This document shows positions 23,299 to 34,382 of a stretch of DNA of 64,000 bases, piece by piece; positions within the stretch are counted from its first letter, which is position 1; the number at the start of each line of letters is the position of its first letter. A program made the translations under genes and the position numbers. The stretch is from Phyto melanocephala (lineage: Eukaryota; Arthropoda; Insecta; Diptera; Rhinophoridae), in contig OW799233.1 of assembly GCA_941918925.1 (NCBI GenBank), forward strand, positions 29,890,421 through 29,954,420, in the 5' to 3' direction. Below the pieces are notes generated by a model. That model was given only the letters and a program-made list of their open reading frames with translations, ran no database searches and had not been told where the DNA came from.

Positions 23299-23859
23299 AA
23301 TTAGTCTGTGTTTAATACTAATAAAAATTTGTAAATATCTATCAATGTATTTTGCGATGTAAATAATTCTCAAAAAATTATTTAACTTTTTTTAAAAAAT
23401 TTAATATTGCAAGGAATTTAAATCTATTTTATTTATTCATTCATGAACAAAGTAATTCATTAATTTACACATTCATTCATTAATCAAATAGTTAATTAAA
23501 ATGTTTCGGCGTACTTTTCTATAAGCAACGAAAAACCTATTTGTTTATGATAATTTCCGACAAATATTTTATTTTTTATTGTTATGCACAATTTTATTTT
23601 GTAAAAAGAAATTGTGGAATTAAATCAATCGGTTTGGTGATTAATGTGTAAATAGGCATTTGAACGAAAATATCATTTAACACCTAGTTGTGCATTAAAG
23701 AAGGCATTTAAAACACTGTAGATAATTTTATGTAAAATAAGTTTTTACAAATTTTACTCAAATTAATAAATTATTACTCTTGAACATTTTTTTTCCAAAC
23801 ATGTTATTAAAAAACTTACAATTTTATGAAATTTTCAAACTTATTTTTTTCAAAGATAG

Positions 23860-24720
23860 TTTTTTAAAATATTATTTTCAATGGAAAATTTATTAAAATT
23901 TTATTATAATTAATTATAAAATTTTATAAATTATGTTTTCCAAAGACTATATATCAAAACTTTGTTTTCCAAAGAAAATTGTATAAAATTTTATTTTTAA
24001 TATAAATTTTTTAAAATTTTATTTTTAACAGAAAATTTTTCAAAATTTTATTTTTAATAGAAAATTTTTCAAAATTTTATTTTTAATAAAAAATTTTTAA
24101 AAAATTTATTTTCTATTAACAATTTGTAAAAATTTCATTTTTAAAGCAATTATTTTTTTAAGGAAATTTTTTAAAACTTCGAAAATTAACTTTCAATTGA
24201 AAATTTTCCTTCCATAGAAAATATTTCAAGATTTTACTTTCCTTAGAAAATTTTTCTTACATTACTTTTAATAGAAAATATTTCAAAAATTTACATTCTA
24301 TTAGAAATTTTTGAAAAAAATTTACCTTCCATAGAAAATTTTTCAAAACTTACTTTCCATAGAAAATTTTTTAAAATTTACTTTCTATTGAAAATTTTTC
24401 AAAAATTTACCTTCCATAGAAAATTTTTCAAAACTTACTTTCCATAGAAAATTTTTTAAAATTTACTTTCTACTGAAAATTTTTCAAAATTTACTTTCTA
24501 TAGAAAATTTTTCAAAATTTACTTTCTATAGAAAATTTTTCAAAAAATTTATTTTAATAGAAAATATTTTAAAAATTTACTTTGTATGAAGAATTCTAAA
24601 AAATTCAATTTTTATAGAACATTTAAAAAAATTGTTTTTTCTTTAGAATATTTTTAAAAAATGTACTTTCATTAGAATATTTTTTAAATATTTACTTTCT
24701 GTAATACAATATAAATAATT
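23860..24720. repeat. Degenerate ~29-base AT-rich tandem repeat
   Basis: Units resembling TTTACTTTCTATAGAAAATT plus TTTCAAAA repeat head to tail. They are best preserved at 24220-24560, where neighbouring copies such as 'tttccatagaaaatttttcaaaa' are nearly identical, and decay outward. The core partly resembles the minisatellite at 14427-15480 (a shared 'tatagaaaat' phrase). Confidence 0.8.
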
Positions 24721-26453
24721 TTACGTAAAAAAAACCGGGCTAATGCTTCCAAAAACATTTTGCTACAGCAAAGTTCGTCATAATGATGCAACGAAGAAAA
24801 TGAAAATCCTTGTTTTCGGCTATTTGAAAAATTACAAACTTTTCTTGACTACATACGTGTTGAGAAAATAGTATCTGTACTTTCCTTCCCGTATTCTAAA
24901 TGACTAGTTTACAACACAACCCTTGCGCTATCGACAGAGTTCAGTATTAATTCGAAATGTAATAGACTGAGAACTTTGGGAGTCTTCATAACCAACTACT
25001 GGTGAACTGAACAGTCGTTTAGCTAGCCATATTATTTACAATTTTTTACTTGAAGTTTTTTATTTCCTTAAAAAAAATTACATGTATAGGACAATTATTG
25101 CGCGTTCTTAAGAAGTAAACAACTGTCAATTGGGTATGTAAATATATGGTAATATATACTTACAAAGCCCATATTACATGCACGATTTTATGTACCAACA
25201 CAAATGCTTATGTTTTTCTATACAATAAACACATACAAATTTGCTTTTGTATGTGCAGTGGGTACATTATATTGAATTATATACATACGTAATTCAATTC
25301 GAATTCACTTATTTGATGAAATTGTATTGAAATTAAATGAATGCAATATAATGAAATTGAAAACTGAAAATTGTAAATGATGCGTATAAATAATGTACAA
25401 TGTATAATGTTTTACGTATTTATGTACTGATATCAAATTGTACATGTTTAGGTAGGCATATGTTTATATGTAAATCATGTACTATATGCCCTTGCATATG
25501 TTAATACATATTTATTTACCATGTAACCTAGCATGGTAGTTATCACTGATGCGAAAATAAATGCAATTACTCGAGAAAATTTATTAAATTATTTGTTTTG
25601 TTCGAACTAGATTTGAATGCGTAAAATGGTATTAACAGATTAGTTATATAATACACTAATATTAGTAAAAACCAACAACATATATTTGACCCTTGTGACA
25701 TTTGAGATGCATTGTGATTCATACGTCATGTGTTTGCTGTTTAAGAGACTAAGATGAATTTCATAGCGTTGTAAATTAGCTACTTAGATCGGACAGGTAA
25801 CTAAAGAGCTTGATTGATAACAATTGCACTTTGAACTATTTGTTTTGCCTATAAAATACATTTTATGATCTAGATGGCGTGTGAAAATATTAGCGTATTC
25901 ACGGTTGCAGCGAATTTTAAATAAAGATTTGTAGCTTATAAAAATCAGGTAGAACAGCTGCCTGTTCTACCTTAACTAGGTAGGCTTGACTTGCATAAGA
26001 AAAGAAAAAAATTTAAATCACCATTCTAAAACTGCAAAAAATATTTTTCTGTAGGATTTTGAAGTACAGCTGTCTTTGTTCCATGTATATTGCGCTGTCA
26101 TTATCAGCCCGATATGAAGAAATTGTTAACCGTTTTAAACTTTGTATTATTTAGTCAAAGATAAATTTATTGTTACCTCCCACCTTTTATGACTAGTGAT
26201 TAAGTATTCATCAGTATTTGAAAAGCTTAAGTTTAATGGTCAGCAATTTATCGTTTAGAAAAATAGAAAATTTGAGAGAAAGAATCTCTGATACTCCATG
26301 GCATTCTTGACGGAAATTTTTCCTTAAAGCTTTTATAGTGTGTATACTAATAAGATAACTTGAAAAGCCTGAAAAAATTTAAAGAACGGCCAAATTGGCC
26401 GATCTCGTGAAAAGGAGACATAGGGCGAATTAAAAATTCATTCTTTGTAATCA

Positions 26454-26584
26454 GGGGCCAAATTACGGCATTCGATCACGATCGAAATTTTACTCGAACG
26501 ATCGAGTTTGCTATGCTTTAGGTATAGAAATTCTAATAAGAATTTTCAAATTTCGATCACGTTCGAATGCCGTAATTTGCCCCC
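26454..26584. mobile_element. Palindromic MITE, family B copy 1
   Basis: The left arm GGGGCCAAATTACGGCATTC onward and the right arm are inverted repeats of about 36 bases, each running into a CGATCACGATCGAAATTT-type block, with a ~55-base centre. Related copies are at 33605-33726 and 55467-55604. The flanking CAG on both sides could be a 3-base duplication or part of the TIR. The superfamily is unassigned. Confidence 0.78.
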
Positions 26585-27360
26585 AGTTTTGTCAAGCAAA
26601 CTGTATGGATAGTTAAGGAGTTAGGTTTTTATCCCATGCCATCTACTCCTGATTAACAAATTACCAGCAATAAAAGCTCATTTATCATGACTTTTTGAAC
26701 TCACAGTAAGTTTGACACTCTGGCACCTTCGAAAAAAAAGCCCGATTACCCCTCAGACACAAATGGCGCACCCTGCAGAGACTTTAAGTTGATTTTAGGG
26801 CTATTCGTGAACGTTTAGTGTTACTAGCTATTTGCTCTTAATAAATTTGGCTAAAATCACTAAAAAAAATATGCTGCAAAATATATTTACATGTATTATG
26901 CTTTCTTGGGAAGTAAAATTTTTCCGATAAGATAATATATTTAAGGCCACATTAAAAGCTATAATAAACTCTTTATCTATAAATTTCTTCATTATTTATT
27001 TTTTAGTTATTAATTAATTATTAGTTATTATTTAACTATTAAGATATTTCCCTGTGCTATAAAGAGTACTTTTGATTTGGCTCAACAGAATAAAGCATTT
27101 TATCCTTTCATAAAGTTAATTAGTTAAAGAAACATACTCAGGAAATAAGCTACACAACACAGTTTGTTGAACTGATTTCAGTCAAGACTATATAAAGGAA
27201 ATTTTGCTTATTTTATTATATTATTTTAATTTTATAAAACCTATAATGTTGTTTAGCCCTCCAGTATTATCAGCAAAGGAATTTTATATAAATAATATTT
27301 TTCCTTTTTTATAAAGTAAAAATCAATTGAGAACAAGAAACTAAAGAAACACATACATAC

Positions 27361-27397
27361 CTCGATAATTTATTAATAGCGGTTTTCCTCATTAAAA
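27361..27397 (-). CDS. Nlg: Neuroligin 37-base micro-exon (LMRKTAINKLSR)
   Basis: On the minus strand GAATCAG precedes the exon and GTATGTATG follows it. The 37 bases read (G)TT TTA ATG AGG AAA ACC GCT ATT AAT AAA TTA TCG AG(A). It takes one base from the upstream exon (27570) and gives two to the downstream exon (16007). Without it the 27570 and 16007 exons cannot be joined in frame: direct joining gives D-M-I-stop. The peptide fills the expected gap just before YDLM. The call rests on phase, splice signals and family context. Confidence 0.88.
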
Positions 27398-27569
27398 CTG
27401 ATTCAATATAATTAGTGGCAGATTATTAGCGTGGCAGCAAAATGTAATGAAATTTAATTATAGAAAATATAATTAATATAGATTTAAAGAAAAGCATTTT
27501 ATAATAAGTTTATACAACCATTCAAACATACAAATATAATTCAAATAAATGTTTACAGCATAAACTTAC

Positions 27570-27947
27570 CTATATTTTCTAATTGTCCTGGTGTACCCCA
27601 ACCACCATGTGCAGCATTGCCGGCCTCACCGCCTAAGCCACCGGCCAGTGTTGAAGCCTGAGCATTAAATGAACCAGGTGGTGGGGGCACATAGTCACCA
27701 CCATCTATAACAACACCATCAATGCTGGGACCAAATGCAAAACCAAATTCTGGTTGTCTAATGGGCACACTCAACAATTGCTCTAAAGGTTTCTCTCTTA
27801 AGCACTTCATAAAATGTGCATGCGGCAGGTCGGGTGCACAGTTAACATGATGTGCAACAATGGCAGCATATTTGGCTGGATTACTTACCAAAGACCAAGG
27901 TGTTAAACCTGAGCCAGACATTAATATTGCACGATTGAATAGTAAAC
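27570..27947 (-). CDS. Nlg: Neuroligin exon (LLFNRAILMSGS...GQLENI)
   Basis: A 378-base exon with a TAG acceptor above 27947 and a GTAAGT donor below 27570. It reads LLFNRAILMSGSGLTPWSLV, corresponding to the GLFQKAI-x-QSG segment after the nucleophile elbow. Then come HHVNCAPDLPHAHFMKCLRE and FGFAFGPSIDGVVIDGGDYV, the FxPVIDGdVIPDDP region of neuroligins. A PPPPG stretch and a Gly/Ala-rich loop (TLAGGLGGEAGNAAHGGWGT) make this loop longer than in vertebrate neuroligins. Cys in VNCAPDL and MKCLRE likely form a family disulphide. Confidence 0.95.
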
Positions 27948-28135
27948 CTACGTATTTTATGTTATATTTTTGTTGTTGTTGTAAAATGGCAATGCAAAAC
28001 GAAAGGAATAAAAGCAGACAAAGACAAACAATTTAACATTTGTATTATAAAGAATTTTATTTATGCAATGATTTTTATGGTAGTATTAGTGGTTGCATTA
28101 ATGGTAGTCGTAGTTAGAGTATGAGTGAAATTTAC

Positions 28136-28333
28136 CTTCTGGTACTGCCATTGATGATATTAGAAAATGCACACATGCAGCTCCGGTGCCATGGCCTGCT
28201 AATGTTATACTTTGCGGGTCACCGCCAAAGGCAGCTATATTTTCCTTTAACCAATGCAGCGCCGCTATAATGTCCATCAAACCATAGTTAGCTGGCAGTT
28301 TTGAATAACGATCAGTGTTGGCGTTTAAGAAAC
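28136..28333 (-). CDS. Nlg: Neuroligin exon with the inactivated nucleophile elbow
   Basis: A 198-base exon with an AAAG acceptor above 28333 and a GTAAAT donor below 28136. It reads FLNANTDRYSKLPANYGLMD, then IIAALHWLKENIAAFGGDPQ and SITLAGHGTGAACVHFLISS. NYGLxDxxAAL-W---NI--FGGDP is diagnostic of the carboxylesterase fold. The catalytic GESAG is here GHGTG, so the Ser nucleophile is Gly or Thr by position and the protein cannot be an esterase. That substitution is typical of neuroligins. The N-terminal DRYSKLPANYGL replaces the esterase oxyanion-loop neighbourhood. Confidence 0.97.
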
Positions 28334-29589
28334 CTTTATTAAGAAGAAATGTCCATAATTGCAAATTTTTAGAAGTTTTTTTTTTATTTTTTTGTGCACA
28401 AGTGATTCGGATTATCTATTGTGAAAAGACTTTTTAGGATTTTCTTTATTACAAATATTGAAATAGTATTTTTTTTTTTGGTTTTCCGACAAGGACTTAA
28501 ATATTAAATTAAGATATAAAATTTTCTCCATTTGTTAGTTAAAGTGTTGCTGACTAAAATATTTGTAAAAAATAAGACAAAAATAACTGAGATTTTTTTC
28601 AAGTCAAAATGAATAGCCCATTAGCCATCTGTCATACACATAAACAAAATATGCTTTAAAAAAAATACTTAAAATTCGGTCGCATAGAAGTAAGGCACAA
28701 CAGGTTACCAAGTAGCAACAACTGATCGGGAAGCATAAGGTCAAGATGTTTCGAATTCGCCTGGATTTAGTTTATTTAACCATTAATTCAAATGAGATTG
28801 TTGTTTCTATATAGAACAATTGAAGCAAAATCGCTAAAAACGTTGTAAAAGACAAGTTTTGCAAAACCTGTTTTTTTTTCAAATTACCGTTAAAATTACT
28901 CTCTTACATTTGTTCAAATACCAAAACATCAAAATTATGCATTTTATCACCGTCACAACGCAATTACAATGAGTCAGTCAGTAGAAGAACGTTGTAAGTT
29001 ATAAACAAAAGTCTACGAACGGAATTGTCGAAAGTGATTGATAAGTGTAACAGAGGTATAAAAGGAAAAGTATTAAAAAAAAGAGATAATCAAACCTTTT
29101 TAATACGTTTTTTTACTCTCCTGAAAAATTATTATTTTGCCATTTGCAACGTTATTCGCGGCGCTCCTTTAATTAACTATAGTGTACTTACTTGATAACT
29201 AATGTACTAAATTTATTTACGTTTTATATATGTATCCCTTTTTATTTCTAATTTTTGAATATATTAGGAATTTTGCATCCCTGATTTACGAATTTGCTTT
29301 GAAAGAAAACACTCGAAATACTAGAAGTTTGCTTTGTTGAAGCAATACACCGTTGTATTTATCCGTATGGCTCTGCCTTACAAAGAAATTTATATGTATT
29401 TAAAGGTACGTATTAATGTCATTTTGATGAGGGTTTGTTGAAATCAACTTTTTTAAACCTCTATTTTCTCTACATATAAAGTTGATAGTATGTGATTGCA
29501 AATATATTAGTTGCATTATACTTCAAACTAGTTACAAAACTTCCCTTTTTCATATATCAAACTATCGATTGTAACATTACGTTGTCATA

Positions 29590-29755
29590 GGAGCCCAACT
29601 TGTTTATTTGTGTATAGTCTTATACCAGTTAAAATACTATTTATTGTTAAATAGAGGTAAGTATAACTACTCATATAACTCCCCCTCTCTGCTGGGATTT
29701 GAACCAGGGTTTTTTGGTTTTCAGGCTCTTACCACTACACCAGTACAGTATTATT
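29590..29755 (-). mobile_element. tRNA-derived SINE (or tRNA pseudogene)
   Basis: On the minus strand TGGTGTAGTGGTAAGAGC (29725-29742) matches a pol III A box and tRNA D-arm. GGTTCAAATCC (29694-29704) matches the B box and T-arm. The spacing is that of a tRNA, but the anticodon region (CCTGAAAACCAAAAAACC) does not form a proper stem and no complete acceptor stem closes. A non-tRNA tail follows to about 29590. I infer a SINE head and not a working tRNA. Confidence 0.65.
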
Positions 29756-30737
29756 GTCAATTGATGTTAATAAAAATCTTGTTTGAAAAACAAAACAATT
29801 TTTAATATTGCGATGGGCAAATGGTAATACTTGTAAAATTGTCAAAATTATAGACAAAAATAATTTTAGAAAATTATTTTGAAATAAAATTTAGTTTCTG
29901 AAGCTCCTGATTAACTTTTGTTCATATAGAAAAAACTTCAAAATCCATTGAAAGCTGATTGCGATATAAGCACCACAAAATGTCGTACAAATATTTAGAT
30001 TTAAATCAGATCTAGTCACTTTAAATTTATCCCCATCAGCCACATAATATTGGTAACAAATCGGAAGGCTCGACTAATGGATTACAGCAATTCATGAATA
30101 TTTTTCAAATGCAAGGTGGCGTCTGAAATCAAATGACGAATATATAAATTAAACTCTATTAATAAACTTATTCCGTTTAAGTCTATCAGCATGTGCTTGT
30201 TATCTAATGTAAGAGTACGATCAGTAGAATACAGTAAACTATGAAAAAGCTTAAAAATCCAAAAGCAAACTAAGAATATGTTGATTTTCTTAAACCATCA
30301 CGGGCTATCATGGTTATTAAAGGCTTTACTAGCTGAATGACGTACACCAAGAAAAAATTCAAAACGCAGTATGGATCCAAAAGCAGTGCAGACAACAGCA
30401 AAAAAATTCTTAATTTTGGAGTCCGGAGAGTAAGTCTTAAACCTTTACTATACTAGGAATACAACACAATATCATTCATATGACTACCATGACTCGGCAG
30501 ATCAAAACTTTCCAGTAAATTTTTAATTGCTTCAGCTTGAATCTCGCCAATCGCAATTTTAATATTTAATGTTTTAACTTTTTAATTGTCTCTGAATGGT
30601 TTGGAAACATTTATTCTTAATAAAATATTGTTGGCTGTCTTGGCTGTGTGCCATAAGGTCCCATCTTGTTGAAGCCAAATATCGTTCATGTAATTCTCTT
30701 GACACGTCTTAGTAGAATAAGGGTCAAATAAAATTTT

Positions 30738-32244
30738 TATACCCGCCACCAAAAAAATGGTGGGGGTATATTCATTTTGTCATTCCGTTTGTAACACATC
30801 GAAATATCCATTTTAGACCCCATAAAGTATATATATTCTGAATCGGGGTTTGATTTGATGACGATCTAGCTATGTCCGTCCGTCTGTCCGTCTGTCCGTC
30901 TGTTGAAAGCACGATAGAGGTCGCACCGAAAAAGCTAGGGGGCTCAAATTTCGCCAGAATCTTTCTTATAGACAAGGTTTGTTTGGTATTGAAAATGGGC
31001 TAAATCGGAATATTAGGAAGAGAGTTATAGCTCGAAAAGCAAGAGTAGGTCGAAAAAACCGTGTCCTGCTAACATCGAATAAAATGGAATTGTGTCCAAA
31101 CGGATAAACATACAGTCATGAAACTTCGGATATATATTTCTCGAGTCAATGGAATATTTCTCCCCAAAAATTGCTTAAATCTATGCATTAGAAAAGGAGT
31201 TATAGGTCAAAATGTACGAAAATTTATACCGCTCAGTGTATATTTGAAATTTAAAACGTAATAAAACTGACAAAACTATATGTACGGTTCTGAAATTTTG
31301 CAAACATGGATTTTTGGTCAAAGTCTTCGTTATAACGGAAAATAAATGTGCCACGCCCACTTTTTTTTTAAATTTTTATAAAAATATATTAGTCATATGC
31401 ATTAGCATTTATTCATTGCAGATGGCAACATCTGTTGAAGGCGCCACTACATTTTGCAAACACTGAGGATGATGTCTTTGCTAAACATCACGTAGAACAC
31501 TAGATGACTCTAGTAACATTTTTTTGCACAAACTACAAAGGAATTTTATAGGGGTTTGTGAAAACGAAAATGACCGAAGTTTGTTGACAAAAATTAACTA
31601 GAGTAATGATTTGTGCCCAACTTTACATATAGTTGTACACACAGTCTTATGAGGTTTAAGATTTAAAAATATTAAAAAAAAATGTGCATCAGTAGATTTA
31701 AAATAAGTATTTGAATATTTAAAATACATATTTTAACTAAATTTTTTTTTATCTATCTATTCTTTTGTAAAGGGTGGTTAAATTTTAAGGGCCACAGGGT
31801 GATTCAAAATAGACATGCTCAGCATTTTGCTAAAACGGGAAACTTATTAGTAAGATTTTGATTTTTAAAGTTCTATAACATTTTACTTTTAAAAGAATTT
31901 CAAACGAAATAAGTTTTGTATAATTTTAAAATTTGTTAGCCATTAGTACATGAAAATAAATTGTTTATAATGTTTAGAGATAATTTTTTTTATCTTTAGG
32001 TCTAAATTTTCCTAAATTCCTTTTTTTAATACACCATAACTTCTAGAAAACATAAGATAACAAAAAGAAATTAGCACCATTTAGTAGATAAAACTCTCCT
32101 ATACCCCATTGTATAACCGGGACGATCCGACCGTGATCACCAGACCAATTTTTGTGACACAAGGTCAAATATTTTTTGCAAAATTTTAGTAAAAGAGCTA
32201 AACAAATTTTTTTGTAAAGTGTTTTTTTTAAGTATTTTAGTTTT
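30738..32244 (+). mobile_element. HINE-like copy 2a (5' part, lacking its own 3' end)
   Basis: It starts with TATACCCGCCACC and the 5' hairpin, a (TA)n block and a (GTCY)n tract near 30875-30900, then the common HINE body. From ~31771 it has a TIR-like AAAGGGTGGTTAAATTTTAA and the inner segment 'ccacagggtgattcaaaata' in the opposite orientation to copies 1 and 3. No ATTCGGCACAGCCGAAT end appears before another HINE 5' end begins at 32245. It may be truncated by, or recombined with, copy 2b. Confidence 0.75.
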
Positions 32245-33274
32245 TATACCCGCAACCAAAAAAATGGTATATATATATTCTTAATCGGGGTTTTATTTGA
32301 TGACGATCTAGCTATGTCCATCCGTATGTCCGTCTGTTAAAAGCACGATAGAGGTCCCATCGAAAAAGCTAGTGGGCTCAAATTTTGCCAGAATATGTCT
32401 TATACACAAGGTTTGTTTGGAATAGAAAATTGGCTAAATCGGAATATAAGGAAGAAATTTATAGCTCGTAATGCAAGAGTAGGTCGAAAGAACCGTGTCC
32501 TTCCAACATCGAATAAAATTGAGTTGTGTCCACCAGCATCTACGTGTGAGTCATGAAACTCCAAATATAAACTACCTGAGCAAAAACAATATATCTACCC
32601 AAAAATTGCCTAAATGCATGCATTAGGAAGGGAGTTAGAGATCAAAATGTACGAAAATTTATACAGCGCAGTGTATTTTTCAGTATGTTCAAAATTTTAA
32701 ACCTAATAAGAGTGGCAAAATTAGATCTACGATTCTGAAATTTTGCAGGAATTGCTTTTTGGTCAAAAGCTTTCTTCTGACGGAAAATAAATGTGACACG
32801 CCAACCTCCCATACAACGTTTGCTCTCAAATTCTTATAATTTCTCTATAAATCGAATAATAAAGGACTTTATTGAAACATCTAAGTTGTATTTATTAGCA
32901 TAAATAACTTCGACACACCTACTATAACGCCCACTTTTCACATTTTTTACTGTTAATGAAATTTAAATTTATAAAACCGACAAAATTAGAGGTATGATGA
33001 TAAAATTTGCTACGGAAATCCTTCTAGTCAATGTTATTGTTATGCCAGAAAATTTAGGTGACACGCCTACTCTTACGCCCACATCCTATATAATGCCTTA
33101 TCTCAAATTCATATAATTTCTCAATGAATAAATATTTTGGAAGAATTACGGACTATATTGAAATATCTAAGTTGTATTTATTAGCAGAAATTTTATAAAC
33201 ACGCTTACTTTAACGCCCATTTTCACTGAAACACTTAATTTACGAAAACATTTTACCAGCATATCGAAGTTATA

Positions 33275-33759
33275 AAGGGTGGGTTAATTTTAAGGGCCGA
33301 TGTTGGTTTTGAATAAAACACAAATTATTTAGGAAATTATTATCATTTCTTTTTTAATGATAATGTTTGTATGGTTCAATTATGTATGGAACAAAGTATC
33401 GGCCAAATGGCCCCCGCGACCTCAACGGCACACCTCGATCCGATAGTCCAAATTTTCAATAACATTGCTGATGCTCAATTGTTTGGCACGATGATGAGTC
33501 GAAGTTGACTGTTTTTTTGCCACACTATCGTGAAAAACAGGAATGCTTCTTATTTAACGAATTAAGAAGGCATTCATAGATGCTCTAACATTTTATACAG
33601 ACCTGGGGCCGAATTACGGCCATCGATATCGATCGAAATTTTACTCGAACGATCGAGTACGCTGTGCTTTAGGTATAGAGATTCTAATAAGATTTTTCAA
33701 ATTTCGATCACGTTCGAGTGCCGTTTTTTAAATTTTAAATTTAAAATTTAACCACCCTC
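33275..33759 (-). mobile_element. Tc1/mariner derivative in HINE copy 2b
   Basis: Left TIR AAGGGTGGGTTAATTTTAAG, right TIR AAATTTAACCACCCT, TA on each side. It is shorter than its sisters: the transposase N-terminal part (ERYAIEQ...) is gone, and a family B palindromic MITE occupies the join, so the MITE arrived after the Tc1/mariner element, or with the deletion. Confidence 0.72.
33605..33726. mobile_element. Palindromic MITE, family B copy 2
   Basis: GGGGCCGAATTACGGCCATC at the left and CGATCACGTTCGAGTGCCG at the right are the family B arms. The centre (CGAACGATCGAGT, then GCTTTAGGTATAGAGATTCT) matches copy 1 closely. The right tip is truncated after GTGCCG. Confidence 0.75.
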
Positions 33760-34126
33760 TACAAAGAAAGTGATGTATATTTTATTATAAAGAGATTATT
33801 CCAAGCGATTAACAAAATAATAATTATTGTGCTTTAAATGTACACAAAATTGGTGGTGGGTATAAAAGATTCGGCACAGCCGAATATAGTGCTCTTACTT
33901 GTTTTTTTTTAATTTGTAGCTTAAACTTTTATCTGTGTATCTGTCTGTATTTAAGAAAATAATTTTTCTCAGGCTCTTGGCTGGTGTTAGTAATTGTTCT
34001 CTTTATACTTAAGACTCCAACTGTGAAAAAATGTATGTGAAGTAAAGCTTCAAGTTTCAAGAATGTTTTAAAATTTTCTTAGAAAACAGTTACAAAAAAT
34101 ATATTTGAAAAGCTTAACTTATTCTT

Positions 34127-34382
34127 AAGCCTTAGTGCACGAAATATAAAAAGCCATATACACATGTGGGTCTGACGTCACTAAAATTATCAGCACTTAC
34201 ATTATTTAAAATAGTCGTAGTAACTGCATGCAGTAAGATTTTGCTATTACACGAAATGTATTTTAGTCCAAAAATGCAAATTAAATGCATGTGGCCGAAG
34301 CGAATACATTTACGCTTTATGATAAAGTCAAAATTACGTCACAGCCACATGCGATTTTTACATTTCATGTACAACAGGCTTT
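34127..34382. mobile_element. MITE, family A copy 2
   Basis: The copy matches 2659-2927 along its length: AGCCTTAGTGCACGAAATAT at the left, TGGGTCTGACGTCACT, TTAAAATAGTCGTAGTAACT, ATTTTAGTCCAAAAATGCA, and ACGTCACAGCCACATGCG with ACAGGCTT at the right. The plus-strand frame across it is repeat sequence shared with copy 1. Confidence 0.8.

Larger units (their letters stand above)
16008..27360. other. Neuroligin intron (11.4 kb)
   Basis: This intron separates the 37-base micro-exon from the YDLMAGV exon. Recognised elements are listed separately (17932, 20188, 21791, 22957, 23860, 26454). I find nothing codable in 18400-20187, 20346-21790, 23299-23859, 24721-26453 or 26587-27360. The 16850-17470 stretch is richer in GC than its surroundings and has short inverted repeats but no frame. 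Confidence 0.75.
32245..33904 (+). mobile_element. HINE-like copy 2b with captured Tc1/mariner and MITE
   Basis: A second 5' end (TATACCCGCAACC, hairpin shortened) starts 1.5 kb after that of copy 2a. It runs through the core and the reduced (GTCY) tract to a full 3' end: ATTCGGCACAGCCGAAT, ATAGTGCTCTTACTTG and a T run. The Tc1/mariner derivative sits at 33275-33759, and MITE family B (33605-33726) replaces its distal part. Confidence 0.8.

Noticed and set aside
29690..29755. Functional tRNA gene
   Set aside because: A and B boxes are good but the anticodon stem and acceptor stem do not close, so a SINE or pseudogene is more likely.
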